From Plasmodium coatneyi (taxonomy: Eukaryota; Apicomplexa; Aconoidasida; Haemosporida; Plasmodiidae): DNA of 64,000 nucleotides. Within the stretch, counting starts at the first letter, position 1, and each line of letters begins with the position of its first letter. The position numbers and the translations under genes are program-made. The notes beneath the pieces were generated by a model. The model had not been told where the DNA came from and searched no databases. It saw nothing but the letters and a program-made list of their open reading frames with translations. Positions 35,533 to 45,871 of this stretch are shown in pieces. The DNA lies in the NCBI RefSeq assembly GCF_001680005.1, contig NC_033568.1:620001-684000 (forward strand), written 5' to 3'.

Positions 35533-36735
35533 CGTTTATTTGTATTTATCCGTATTTAATGAAATTACTCCGAAATGTGTTCCCCTTATATATTTATACG
35601 GAATAAATACTTAAGTACTGTTCCTCTTTCCTGGCAACTACGACTAATATATAAGTATCGAATTTTTACTCTTCCCCTTCCTTAAAAATGCGTAATCTTT
35701 ATCTTTTCAAAGTACCATAATATACACTATATACACATACACATCAAAATCATTACATATGTATATATATAATCAAGAGGGAAGGGAAATATATATATGA
35801 AGAACATATATATATGGGAAGAATAAATTTAGTGAAGAACAAATTTTAGTCCCTTATACAAAAGCGTACACACATATAACAAAGAGAAGGAAGGATCCGA
35901 AGAAAGGGAAGGACAAAGAAGGCTCTGAGGAAGGAGGAAGGAAGTGGAAGGAATCAAATTCCTTTTATACATTCCTCCTATTTATGTATTATATTATTAT
36001 TGGATGATATATACTTATACGTAATATAACCTTATTATTTCTATACACGCACCCTTTAGCTGCTTCTTTACATATATAACATACATATATGTCCATATAT
36101 GAGTATATATACACACATATATATATGTATTTATAATAATATGATTTCTGCCCTTTTAATCAGAATATTAATATATGTATTCTATGAATTTATGCTCAAT
36201 TATGTTATTAAAAAAAAGTAGTCATTAAGAAACTCATAACACATGTATATAGTGCAATTCACACTCACGGAAGGCTCATTGCTCCAGAAAAATGTGCACA
36301 CTTATTATTATGCCATAATGAGAGCATGTATTCATGGAATACATGAACAATGAATATAATGTACCAATAATGGAATAAATTCTAACTAAGGATGAACGGG
36401 GAAAGCTTCAATGACCATAGCAGTATTTCGCACTACATCTTCCCTCACCTGCAGTCGCTAATAATAACTTTCTTGGTTTTCCTTCTCCTTTTTTTTTTTT
36501 TTCTTCTCTTTCCTCTGATAAGTTTACTACGAATAACTCCTCCATAATGAAAACATACATTACTATATTTCAGGTACTTCATTCTCTCTCTTTAATGCAC
36601 ATTCTAGTTTACACATTAGTGTACCTCATTTCTTCCTTTATATTTCCGGGAATTCAGAACGCTTGCAGTGGTTAAGAATATCCGAACTAATCAAAAGACT
36701 ATAGAGATTAAAGTTATTGCAGAAGGTCATGGTTT
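35533..36735. other. Upstream DNA of the two-domain pir gene
   Basis: This is A/T-rich DNA with ATATAT runs (for example 36095-36130). No gene is supported. It should hold the promoter of the gene starting at 35532. Confidence 0.4.
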
Positions 36736-37170
36736 AGCGTTCAGGGTGTAGATTTTAGGGGGTTAGGGGTTTAGGAGTTTATAGGGTTTAGGAGTTTATA
36801 GGGTTTAGGATTTAGGGTTTAGTGCTCAGGGTTTATGGTTTATGGTTTAGGGTTTATGGTTTAGGGTTTATGGTTTAGGGTTTATGGTTTAGGTTTTGGA
36901 GTTCGGGGTTTTAGATTTCAGTGCTCAGGATTTAGAGTTGTGTGTTCAGTGTTTTAGGGTTTATTTTTCAGAAATTTTGGTTTAGGGTTCAGGATTTGGT
37001 TTAGTGTTCGGGGTTTTCTTTATGGTTCAGGCTTTGGTTTACGGTTCAGAGTTTCCTGTTCAGGGTTTACTGTTCAGGGTTTACGGTTCAGGGTTTAGGG
37101 TTCAGTGTTTAGGATTCAGGGTTTAGGGTCTCGGGTTTTAGTTTTTTGTGATTTAGTTTTCATGAATTGG
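36736..37170. repeat. Interstitial telomere-like repeat, G-rich strand
   Basis: Degenerate GGGTTTAGGGTTTATGGTTT and GGGTTCAGGGTTTACGGTTC units run for about 430 bp. They match the telomere repeat GGGTT(T/C)A. The strand is opposite to the blocks at 19.7 and 44 kb. Confidence 0.85.
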
Positions 37171-37239
37171 GGTGCTGATATTCACTGTTTAGAGCTAAAC
37201 GGAAAGGATTAATGCGATGGTTTTGGGACGAGATGAATA

Positions 37240-38430
37240 GGAGGAATGATTACCATCCTAAGGAAAGAAGGGGAGCAATCTTCCCTGAAGGCAAGGAAGG
37301 AACAACAACTTGCTAGGGGAAGGAAGGTTGTAAGGGATGGAAGGCAGGTACTTTCTAAGGTAGGGGAGCCTGTTAGGGTGTTTATGGATGGAATGGTTTT
37401 TACGGGTCGGTTGTTAGGTGGTAAGTGGGTTGTTAGGGTGGCAGGTGGGTTGTTAGGGTGGCAGGTGGGTTGTTAGGGTGGTAGGTGGGTTGTTAGGGTG
37501 GCAGGTCGGTTGCTAGGGTGGTAGGTGGGTTGTTAGGTGGGTGGTAGGTGGGTTGTTAGGGTGGTAGGTGGGTTGTTAGGGTGGTAGGTGGGTTGTTAGG
37601 GTGGTAGGTGGGTTGTTAGGTGGGTGGAAGGAAAGGATGGGTCTAAGGAGAGAAGGAAGTGTCTAAGGAAGAAAGGAGGGGTGTAACATTCCGGATTTAG
37701 GGTGAAGGAAAGTGGAAGGGGGCGGAAGGAAAAGGGGAAGAAGTGACCTTCCTTAGGAAGGAAGATGAGGAAGGAATAACCTTCCTTAGAAGGAGGGGGG
37801 AGAAGACTACCTTCTTAGGGGAAGTAACGTTCCTGAAAGAAGGAAGGAAAGGAACAACATTACCTTCCGCCAAAGGGAAGGAAGGGAACATTTCCTTCCT
37901 CAGGAGGGAAGAAAGAAAAGGAAGGGAAGGAAGTGTCTAAGGAAAAGGGAAAAAAGGAGGGTATGAGGAGAGAAGTAAATTTCCTAAGGAGGAAGGAAAA
38001 GGGTCTATGGAAGGAGGATGTAAGGAAGGTTGGAAGGAAGGAAGGTGGTCTAAGTAGGAGGAAGGAAGGAATGGATGTCTAAGGAGAAATGATGGAAGAA
38101 AGTGTCTGAGGAGGAGGAAGGAATGGAGGGTCTAAGGAAGTAAAGGAAGGATGTTAGATGGAAGGTGTCTAAGGAGGAAGAAGGAAGGGCTAGGAGGAAG
38201 GAAAGGAGGTGGTCTATGCAATAAAGGAAGGAGGGTCTAAGGAATAGGAAGGAAGGGGTCTGAGGAGGAATGGAAGGAAATGAGGGTCTAAGAAGGAACG
38301 TAAAGGAGAAAAAAAAAAAAAAAAAAAAAAAAAGGAAGAAAAAGGTGAATGAATGAGTAGATTGTGTGTGTAGGACTTCGCATTTAGGGGGGGTGGAAGG
38401 AAGGGGTCTAGGGAGGAAGGAGGGGAAAAT
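37240..38430. repeat. Purine-rich repeats: 20-bp array, hairpin array, GGAAGG tract
   Basis: Three parts are visible. First, about ten copies of a 20-bp unit GTGGGTTGTTAGGGTGGYAG at 37410-37625. Second, a run of short palindromes such as CCTTCCTTAGGAAGG at about 37747-37925. Third, GGAAGGARRGTCTAAGGAGG-type tract to 38430 with an A run at 38310-38333. The block occupies the place where the tail exon of the pir copy at 38435-39415 should be, and no such exon is found in it. Confidence 0.75.
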
Positions 38431-38434
38431 ACTA

Positions 38435-39415
38435 TTATTTATATTTCACAACTATTGTTGTAGTTTTTACCTTGTATAAAAGGAAAAGAACGGCTGGTAA
38501 TTCTAATGCTGCTAGCGTTCCGAAAGCAGAAGAAAGAGAAGAAGCTTTATTTGCTTGATGGATGACGTTGCTTAATTGGATGGATGCTGCAGAGGATGCT
38601 GCTTGTGCAGTCGCCAGTGTGCCCTTCACTCCTTCTAATGCCTGTTCAATGCCCATCTTATTATTTACCCAAAATTTAGTACAGTATTCATCACTTATGT
38701 CGGTCTTACAGTGTGTGTCCACTTTTCCCTTTGCTTCTTCGAATTCCTCTATGTAACTTTTACATATCTTAAAACCTTCAGACCCACTAAATTCAAGCAG
38801 TGCTCGTACGGCGAAGTGGTCGTGCCAGTAGTCGAATAATATTTTCTGACTGTTGAAAGCTTCTTTGTTAGGACTTTCACAGGGAATATCACACCCTCCT
38901 CCTGACCCCCATGATTCTCTTATTCTTTGGCAAATAGTACTTATCATACCGAGAAAATCGTGACTTGTCGCTTTACTCTTAAATAATTCATCCCATATCC
39001 AATAGTAAAAGAAATGGCATGCTCTACATTCGGCTGGTGTCCCACCTTGGGACGAATTTTTATCTTTCCCTCTGTATTCTTTGTATATATAGGCCAATGC
39101 TTTCGAAATATCAAGCCGATGCACATTGAGACCCCTAGTTGCCAAGTTATACTGATCTATTTCGTCGTTGCAACCATTTCCATCGTCACAGTTTTTTTCC
39201 TGACTGTTTTCGAATTTATCATAGAAATCGGTCTTGGAAGGCACAACATCCCGAATTTTATCCTACAGAATTAAGTAGGAAAATATACATATATATGTGT
39301 ATATTCTTACATAATTGTTTTATCTCACACTACACAACATCACATCAAACATATATCAAATATTATATATGCCCCTTCCTTTAAAATTGTTCCTCACCGC
39401 TGGTGATGACGACAT
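38435..39415 (-). pseudogene. pir: pir copy lacking its tail exon
   Basis: Exon 1 39415-39398 (MSSSPA) and exon 2 39262-38471 join in phase. Exon 2 is a full PIR unit (VVPSKTDFYDKFENSQ start, ACHFFYYWIWDELFK, CDIPCESPNKEAF, LFDYWHDHF) with a membrane helix ending AVLFLLYK and a GTAAAA donor. Downstream on this strand there is only repeat and a telomere-like block until 35533, and no tail exon was recognised. Read without splicing, the protein would end 12 codons later at 38435. The core reads YYWIWD where most copies have YYW-G. I call it broken, but an unspliced membrane-anchored form without cytoplasmic tail is possible. It is head to head with the pir copy at 40965. Confidence 0.65.
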
Positions 39416-40964
39416 GCTTAATATGTGTATATTCCTGTATATTGTGAACTTATTCTAAAAACTGCTAATACATTCAAAAAGGAAGTAGTAAAAGGGTTGT
39501 ACTTGTTCGATAGGGATTATTGGTGAATATGACGTTATCACCTTATGCTTATTACACATTCCTTAATTCTCGAATGGCTATAACACACTATACGTGTACG
39601 TCAAATCAGTACATGTATATATATTTAATGCACAAAAATATGAACAAATATATTGAAATAACAAAATACAGGCAAAAAAAGAGAGGGATACACCTCCTTT
39701 TTTTTTTACACACAACGTTCCTTTATTTATTATATACTCACTGTACTACTCTATTTGTATGGTGTGTTGTGTGTTGTTGTGCATAGTTCTTCGAAGAACA
39801 TTATTCAAAGAACATGATACGATTATTATTATTTACCTTATTTATTTACTATATAACAGCGTAACTCCCTTTTTTAAAGGAAAATATTTCATCATGTGAT
39901 ATATTGTTGTTCATGTTTCCCTTCTATTATTAAGGAAAAAATCATTATGAAAATTGTTAATGTAGATATATATGGTATAGTTCATGTGTATGGAGTACTT
40001 CTCCCTCCTTGAAGGGTGTATATATGAATCCATATATATATAGTGAGAAGAATTGTGCACATTCATAGAATAAATGGAAGGAAGGAACATGTTAAATTAA
40101 AAACAATTGAGTTATTTGTGTGAATAAGGAATATGTACACACATTCCTTATATAATAAAATTTCTTTTTGCATAAATACACTCGTTCCCCTTCCTTTTTA
40201 TTCATAACATCTCAGTAGTAATAAAAGTTCCTCTTCTTTCTTTTCTCTTTTCTTTTTTTCTTTTTTTCTCTTTTTTTCTTTTTCCATACTCAATTATGAT
40301 ACAAACAGCTCACTTATTTGGGTGCAATGTGCATATATTATGTATACTATGTGAGCTACCCCCGTTTTTGGTGCACATTATATATTTTTTTGCACATGTT
40401 AATGTGTATTCTTCCATTCCATTCTTTTTTCTTTTTTTTTTTCCCTTTATAAACACTCCGTAATAATAAAGTTTTTGAACTGTTTTTCCTCTCTCTCTCC
40501 CTTTGACAAATACACCATGAACAACAACCATTTGTATGAATGAATATATGCACATTATGAACTATTTGAACTAATCTTCACTCCTTACCTTTTAATTCAC
40601 GTTATACTTCTACATAGTAATGTCACCTTATTCGTCATCTTTTTTCTTTCTTTCTTTTTAACTTCCCTATGCCCATACATTTATTCCTATTTTTAGTTTA
40701 ATTATATATGTGCACATATAATTATCGTATATATATTTGTATAATGTACTAGTGTTACTTGAAAAGTTTTGAGCAGTGTGTGTGCTGTAAGGAAGAATAA
40801 AAAATTTCTATATTCATATTTCTTATTCATAATCATCATAGAACAAACAGCAATTTTGCACATGTTTATTCTGTCTAAATATATAGAAGGAAGGAACGAC
40901 ACACAATTTCCAATAATAAGTTTATTATACATATATACACAACAGAAAAATATACACATGAACC
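39416..40964. promoter_or_regulatory. Shared upstream region of a divergent pir pair
   Basis: This 1.5 kb between outward-pointing starts repeats blocks of the 12.6-14.5 kb spacer: the dyad AGCTCAC (40307-40313) with GTGAGCT (40351-40357), TGGTGCACATT, an ACACAACGTTCCTTTATTTA block near 39710 and ATTTCATCATGTGATATATT near 39884. The TTCTTCGAAGAACA motif near 39787 recurs inverted near 58617. No gene is supported in it. Promoter function is inferred from position and recurrence. Confidence 0.55.
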
Positions 40965-42981
40965 ATGGATCCCACACCGGTAAGAAATAATATTAAGGAA
41001 AGTAGGGAAGAGGAGGGGAAAGAACAAGTCCGTTCTTCTTTGCCCTCCTTTCCTTTATCTTCCCACGAAAACAGGTATATGCGGGAGCACATACTGTATG
41101 TCGTGTCCCATGGAACTAAAATATAGCAGCACACATATGTACGTCGTCCATTACGTTTGCAGCAACGAATTAGGAGTCAGCTGACCTCATATAATCTGTT
41201 CTATAATAACTTCAGTAATGGTTCGGACCAGTGTGATGGCGGAACTGCTAGGCCTGAAGATTTGGATACCAAATTAAAGAGCCGTTTCCAAGGATGTGAG
41301 CAAATTATACAGAACGCTAAGAAAATTGCCCATGCCTATTGCTTCGCATGTGAGCAGAATAAACAGAAAAAGTATGGTGATAAACCTTGTCACCTCTTTT
41401 ACTACTGGATGGGACATACATACCGACAGCATTTAGGTGATAAAAAATTGTCAGAACTTCTGAATGAAATTTACACTACGCTGAATATATCTTCTGATAT
41501 GGAAAAATGTAGCATTAAATACGACAATATTAACGAAACACTTGTCAGCCACATGAAAAGGTGTTCGAATATTACTTCGAACATGATACCATGAACAAGC
41601 TGTTACTACAGAATGGGCCCAACTGTGACACACAGTGGTTGAGTTACCTAAATGAAATTTCCACAGCATGTAAGGCTGTAGAACCACGTTGCACAGCAGA
41701 GGAGAGTCATAATACTGGGTCATATTGTTACGTCTTTAATAACAAGTACAAGGCACATTGCAATACCGCGAAAGCGTTAGAATTTTACTGCACAGAAAAA
41801 TCTAAATTGGAACAACTAACAGAACAGTACCAGCAGGCAGAACGAGAAAAACAAGAAGCATCCGCCCATGTACAATCCAAATTAAACGAAGCCGTGCGTT
41901 CTGCTAGCACCACTTCTTCCATCTCTTCCATCCTTGGCACCTTAGCAACTATTGGTGCTCCTTTCCTTCTATATAAGGTAATAATATACAATTAAAGAGC
42001 GAAATAATATAAGTAATAGTACTTCTAACACCCCTAACAATCCACCTACCACCACCCTAACAACCCACCTACCACGAAACACCCCTAACAACCCACCTAC
42101 CAACAAACACCCCTAACAACCCACCTACCACCAAACACCCCTAACAACCCACCTACCACCTAACAACTCACCTATCACCTAACAACACACCTATCACCTA
42201 ACAACACACCTACCACCACCCTAACAACCTTCCTTGCACCACCCTAACAACCCACCTAACAACCCACCTAACAACCCACCTAACAACTCACCTATCACCT
42301 AACAACACACCTACCACCACCCTAACAACCCACCTAACAACCCACCAGCCACCCCTAACAAATCTTCCTTCCCTCCTTGCTTAGACCCCTAACACCACCT
42401 TCCTTCCACCTACCACCCACCTAACACAACCTTCCTTCCATCCTTCCACCCCCAACACAACCTTCCTTCGACCTATCACCTCTAACACAACTGTCATTTC
42501 ACCAACCATCTAACAGAACCTTCATTTCACCCAACCATCCTCCCACCAACCTAACAACCCACCTTCCACCCTACCACTACTAACAACCTTCCTTCCACCT
42601 ACCACCAACCACCCCTAACAACCTACCTACCACCACCACCCTAACAGCCCACCTACCACGCCTAACAATGTTCCTTCCCTTCAGTATAAACCATGGTCTT
42701 CTTGGTTTGATAACCACTCTTATGGAGGAAAAAAAGGAAGCACAAGAAAGAGAAGAACCATCAGCAATGAATTCGACACATTAACGGATGATGCTTCCAC
42801 AACAGATTCAACCATAGCAGATTCCACAGAAGATACTTCTACCATATATGATAGATCACCACCCAAAAGAGGAATAGGAACAAGAGGAGGAACAAATACC
42901 ACAAATAATAATACTACACCAGGTCATCATCAAAGAACGAACGTAGGTTACGGTCGCATGTACTACACATATGGAATGTAA
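40965..42981 (+). pseudogene. pir: pir copy with one-base frameshift
   Basis: Exons run 40965-40979 (MDPTP), 41163-41977 and 42685-42981. Exon 2 is a normal PIR unit (PCHLFYYWMGHTYRQ, paired Cys, SILGTLATIGAPFLLYK helix), but the frame shifts by one base near 41560, inside the HMKR/VFEYYFE segment where related copies read straight through. The tail exon is intact, begins YKPWSSWFDNHSYGG, and where other tails stop after GYGRM this one runs six residues further (YYTYGM), so the old stop has also changed. If the shift is a sequencing error the gene would be normal; the surrounding sequence has no long homopolymer to favour that. The last intron is minisatellite. Confidence 0.75.
42020..42680. 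repeat. Intronic pyrimidine-rich minisatellite
   Basis: AACAACCCACCTACCACC and CACCTAACAACACACC units fill the last intron of the 41-43 kb pir copy, C/T-rich on the coding strand. Confidence 0.8.
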
Positions 42982-43549
42982 CACTTTGGAATGTTGAATG
43001 AGTGTGTTCCCCTCCCCCCATCAGAGGAAGCAGAAATGACCATCATAGAGCTTATATGCAGTGTAGGAAAAAAAAAAAAAGAGACACTTTCTATTTTCTT
43101 CCATTCCTTCTTTCCTTTCCTAGATCCTTTCTTCCTCCTTCTTAGAACCTTCCTTTCCTTCTTATTCCTTCTTTGCTTCTTATTTCATTACTTTTTTTTC
43201 TTCCTTCCAATTGTAAGTATGAATAAGCACATAAGCGAAGGAGGTACCCCCTACAGAGCGCGAAAAAAAAGGAATTAAAGGAAAAATGCTGACCTCTTGA
43301 AACAAATATTCATGTATTTTAAAAAAAATAAAAAAAAAATTTATGAAGTTAAGAAATTTTCTAACAGAATGAATAAGCATTTTTCTTAATATACAACAAA
43401 AAACAATTTTACCAAACAGATAAAAATAAAGTGGGCAAGAAAATTTTTTCTTTTACACTTCCACTTATATCAGGTACACATAAACATGTAAACAATTTAA
43501 TTACAAAACGAAAAAAAAAAAAAAAATGTATTTAGTATACCCTAAAACC

Positions 43550-43870
43550 CGGAACACTGAACTTGGAAACTCTTCCTTAGGAACACGTTCGTAGGATATT
43601 TAACCATAGAAACTTATTCCTTAGGAACAGAGTCATCCTTCCCTAAACCCGGAATCTTAACTTGGAACCTGTTCCTTAGGAACACCTTCCTTAGGAACAA
43701 AGTCTTCCTTAGAGAAACCAGGAATCTGAACTTGGAACCTCTTCCTTAGGAATAATTTCCTCCGGAACATAGTTTTCCCTCCCTAAATCAGGAGTCTGAA
43801 CCTTCGATCTGTTCCTTAGGAACATCCTCCCGAAGAAACATTTCCTTAGCATCTTCTTCCTTATGAAGAA
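43550..43870 (-). pseudogene. Decayed SICAvar/STP1-type C-terminal repeat tail
   Basis: On the minus strand this stretch repeats units that encode the SSDSGFREEDFVPKEE-type tail of STP1-like proteins, also seen at 54871-55040. At least four units are recognisable but none is open for long and stops are frequent. Upstream on this strand it runs straight into telomere-like repeat, so the rest of the gene is missing. Confidence 0.6.
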
Positions 43871-43879
43871 AGACTTCTT

Positions 43880-44850
43880 CACTAAACCCTCAAATATAAA
43901 CGCTCAACCGTAAATCCTCAAGCTTAAACCCTAAATCCTGAACCCTAAAACCTAAACCCTGAAACCTAAACCCTCAAAAACAATTGCTGAAGCCTAAACT
44001 ATTAATAATAAACCCTAAACCATCCACGCTAAATTCTGAACATTAAACCATAAATCCTAAACCTTACAACCCTGAACCCTAAAACTCTGAACCCTAATCC
44101 ATGAACACTAAACTCACACCCCTGAACCCTAAACCCAAAAACCTAAACGCGAAACCCTAAAGCATAAATCCTCAAACCTAAAGCCTAAACCCTCAAACCT
44201 AAATCCTAAACCCTGAACCCTAAAGTCTAAAACCCGGATCTTAAAACATTAACCCTACACGCCACAAGCTATACCCTAAATCCGGAACCCTAAACACTGA
44301 TCCCTCAATTCCAAACACACACAAAACCTCAATCATACCCACTGAATTTTTAGACCCCAAGCCCTAGAGACAAATGCTTAAAGTCTAAACCGCGAATCCC
44401 AAATCCCAAACACCGAAACCCAAAGCCAGAACCCCTATTCCTGAAACCTAAAGCAAAACCCTAAACACTAAACGTTAAAACTAAACCCTAAACCCTTAAA
44501 CGTAAACACTAACACTCAAGCCTAAAACCTTAACCCCTACCGCTAAACCGTAAACCCTAAACCAAAAACTTAAACCATAAAAACAAAAAACTAAAACTCG
44601 CAAAACCTAAGTCCCTCAAAACTAAACCCTAAAACCTAAACGTCGAACCCTAAAACTTGAAACCTAAACACTAAAACCTAAACCCTAAATCCAATACACT
44701 GAACCGTAAACCCTAAACCCTGAACCCTAAACCCTAAAATCTGAACACTAAATCCTGAACCCTAAATCCTGAACCGTAAGACCTAAACCCTGAACCCTAA
44801 ACCCTAAACCCTGAACCCTAAGGCCTGAACCCTAAACCCTTCAACCTACG
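43880..44850. repeat. Largest interstitial telomere-like block, C-rich strand
   Basis: Nearly 1 kb of degenerate CCTAAACCCTGAACCCTAAA and CCTCAAACCTAAA units matches GGGTT(T/C)A on the other strand. It starts directly at the decayed STP1-type tail and ends near 44850. Confidence 0.9.
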
Positions 44851-45871
44851 AATAAGGAAACCGTAAAAGGGTTATTAACCATATAAGGCCCCGTCAAGTC
44901 TTTAATTCTTTTAATGCCGTGAACTCTTTTATCCGTCTTATACTCCTTAATGCCATGGAAGAAGAGGAACCAAGAACAAAAGGAAGTATGCGTTAGTATG
45001 TGAATAATGATATGTAGTACGATGAGAATAGCTTAGTTGACATAATGTGTACTATTCGTATGTATGAGCTACTTTTAATGTACCTATTGGAAGGGAAAAA
45101 AAAAAGGGAACAAGCAGTGCTATTACTGGGTAATCATAAATAAAGAAGAAGTATGTGTGATACACAAAAATTCCTTTGAAAATGGGCCTGAATTTTTTTT
45201 GGTCCAATATAATGGATGTAATTCTTCAAATTCTATCCCTTTATATTTGATTTATAAGTTCATGCTTTTTATTAAGTCTGGATGAAGGTGTAAATAACGG
45301 AGAGAAGGGAAGAATGCTCTCTGCATATATAAAACACATTGCATATGTCAGCAATTTTTAACGAACTTCCTCGGAACACTAATAAAGTAGAAACCAATAG
45401 TACATATGTTAGCTGTTTTTTTATCCAAGAAAAGGGGATAAAATCATATATATTATTATATATGTGTAAAGAACCAACTAAAGGGCACATGTATAAATAA
45501 AAGTATAGTATTACGCATAAGCAGGTATAGCGGAGTAATACCTTAAATGAATAAGGAATGCATAGGATACATAAGGAAAATGTGCCTACTTTCTCTGTTT
45601 CATTATTCTTCGCCGAGTTGTTCAGATTTCCGTTATAATTATATATATGACCATTTGATGTATATATATAATATGCTATAATTGTTGGAAGACAGAGAGG
45701 AATTCGTACTAATTTAGAAATAAAAATTTGATATATACTCGTATATGACCACTGCTAAACGCGCAAGATTCTTACATGTGTGTGCTCAGGAAATATATGA
45801 ATATATGGGAAGAACACATTTTAAAGTAGATTTCCTGTATACATAAGAATGTATGTGCACAGTAGGGGGAG
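44851..45871. other. Upstream region of the pir gene at 45872
   Basis: This is A/T-rich DNA with no supported gene, following the telomere-like block. It should contain the promoter for the plus-strand pir gene. Confidence 0.4.

Noticed and set aside
43880..44850. True chromosome end (telomere)
   Set aside because: The repeats are degenerate and genes continue on both sides, so this is an interstitial block.
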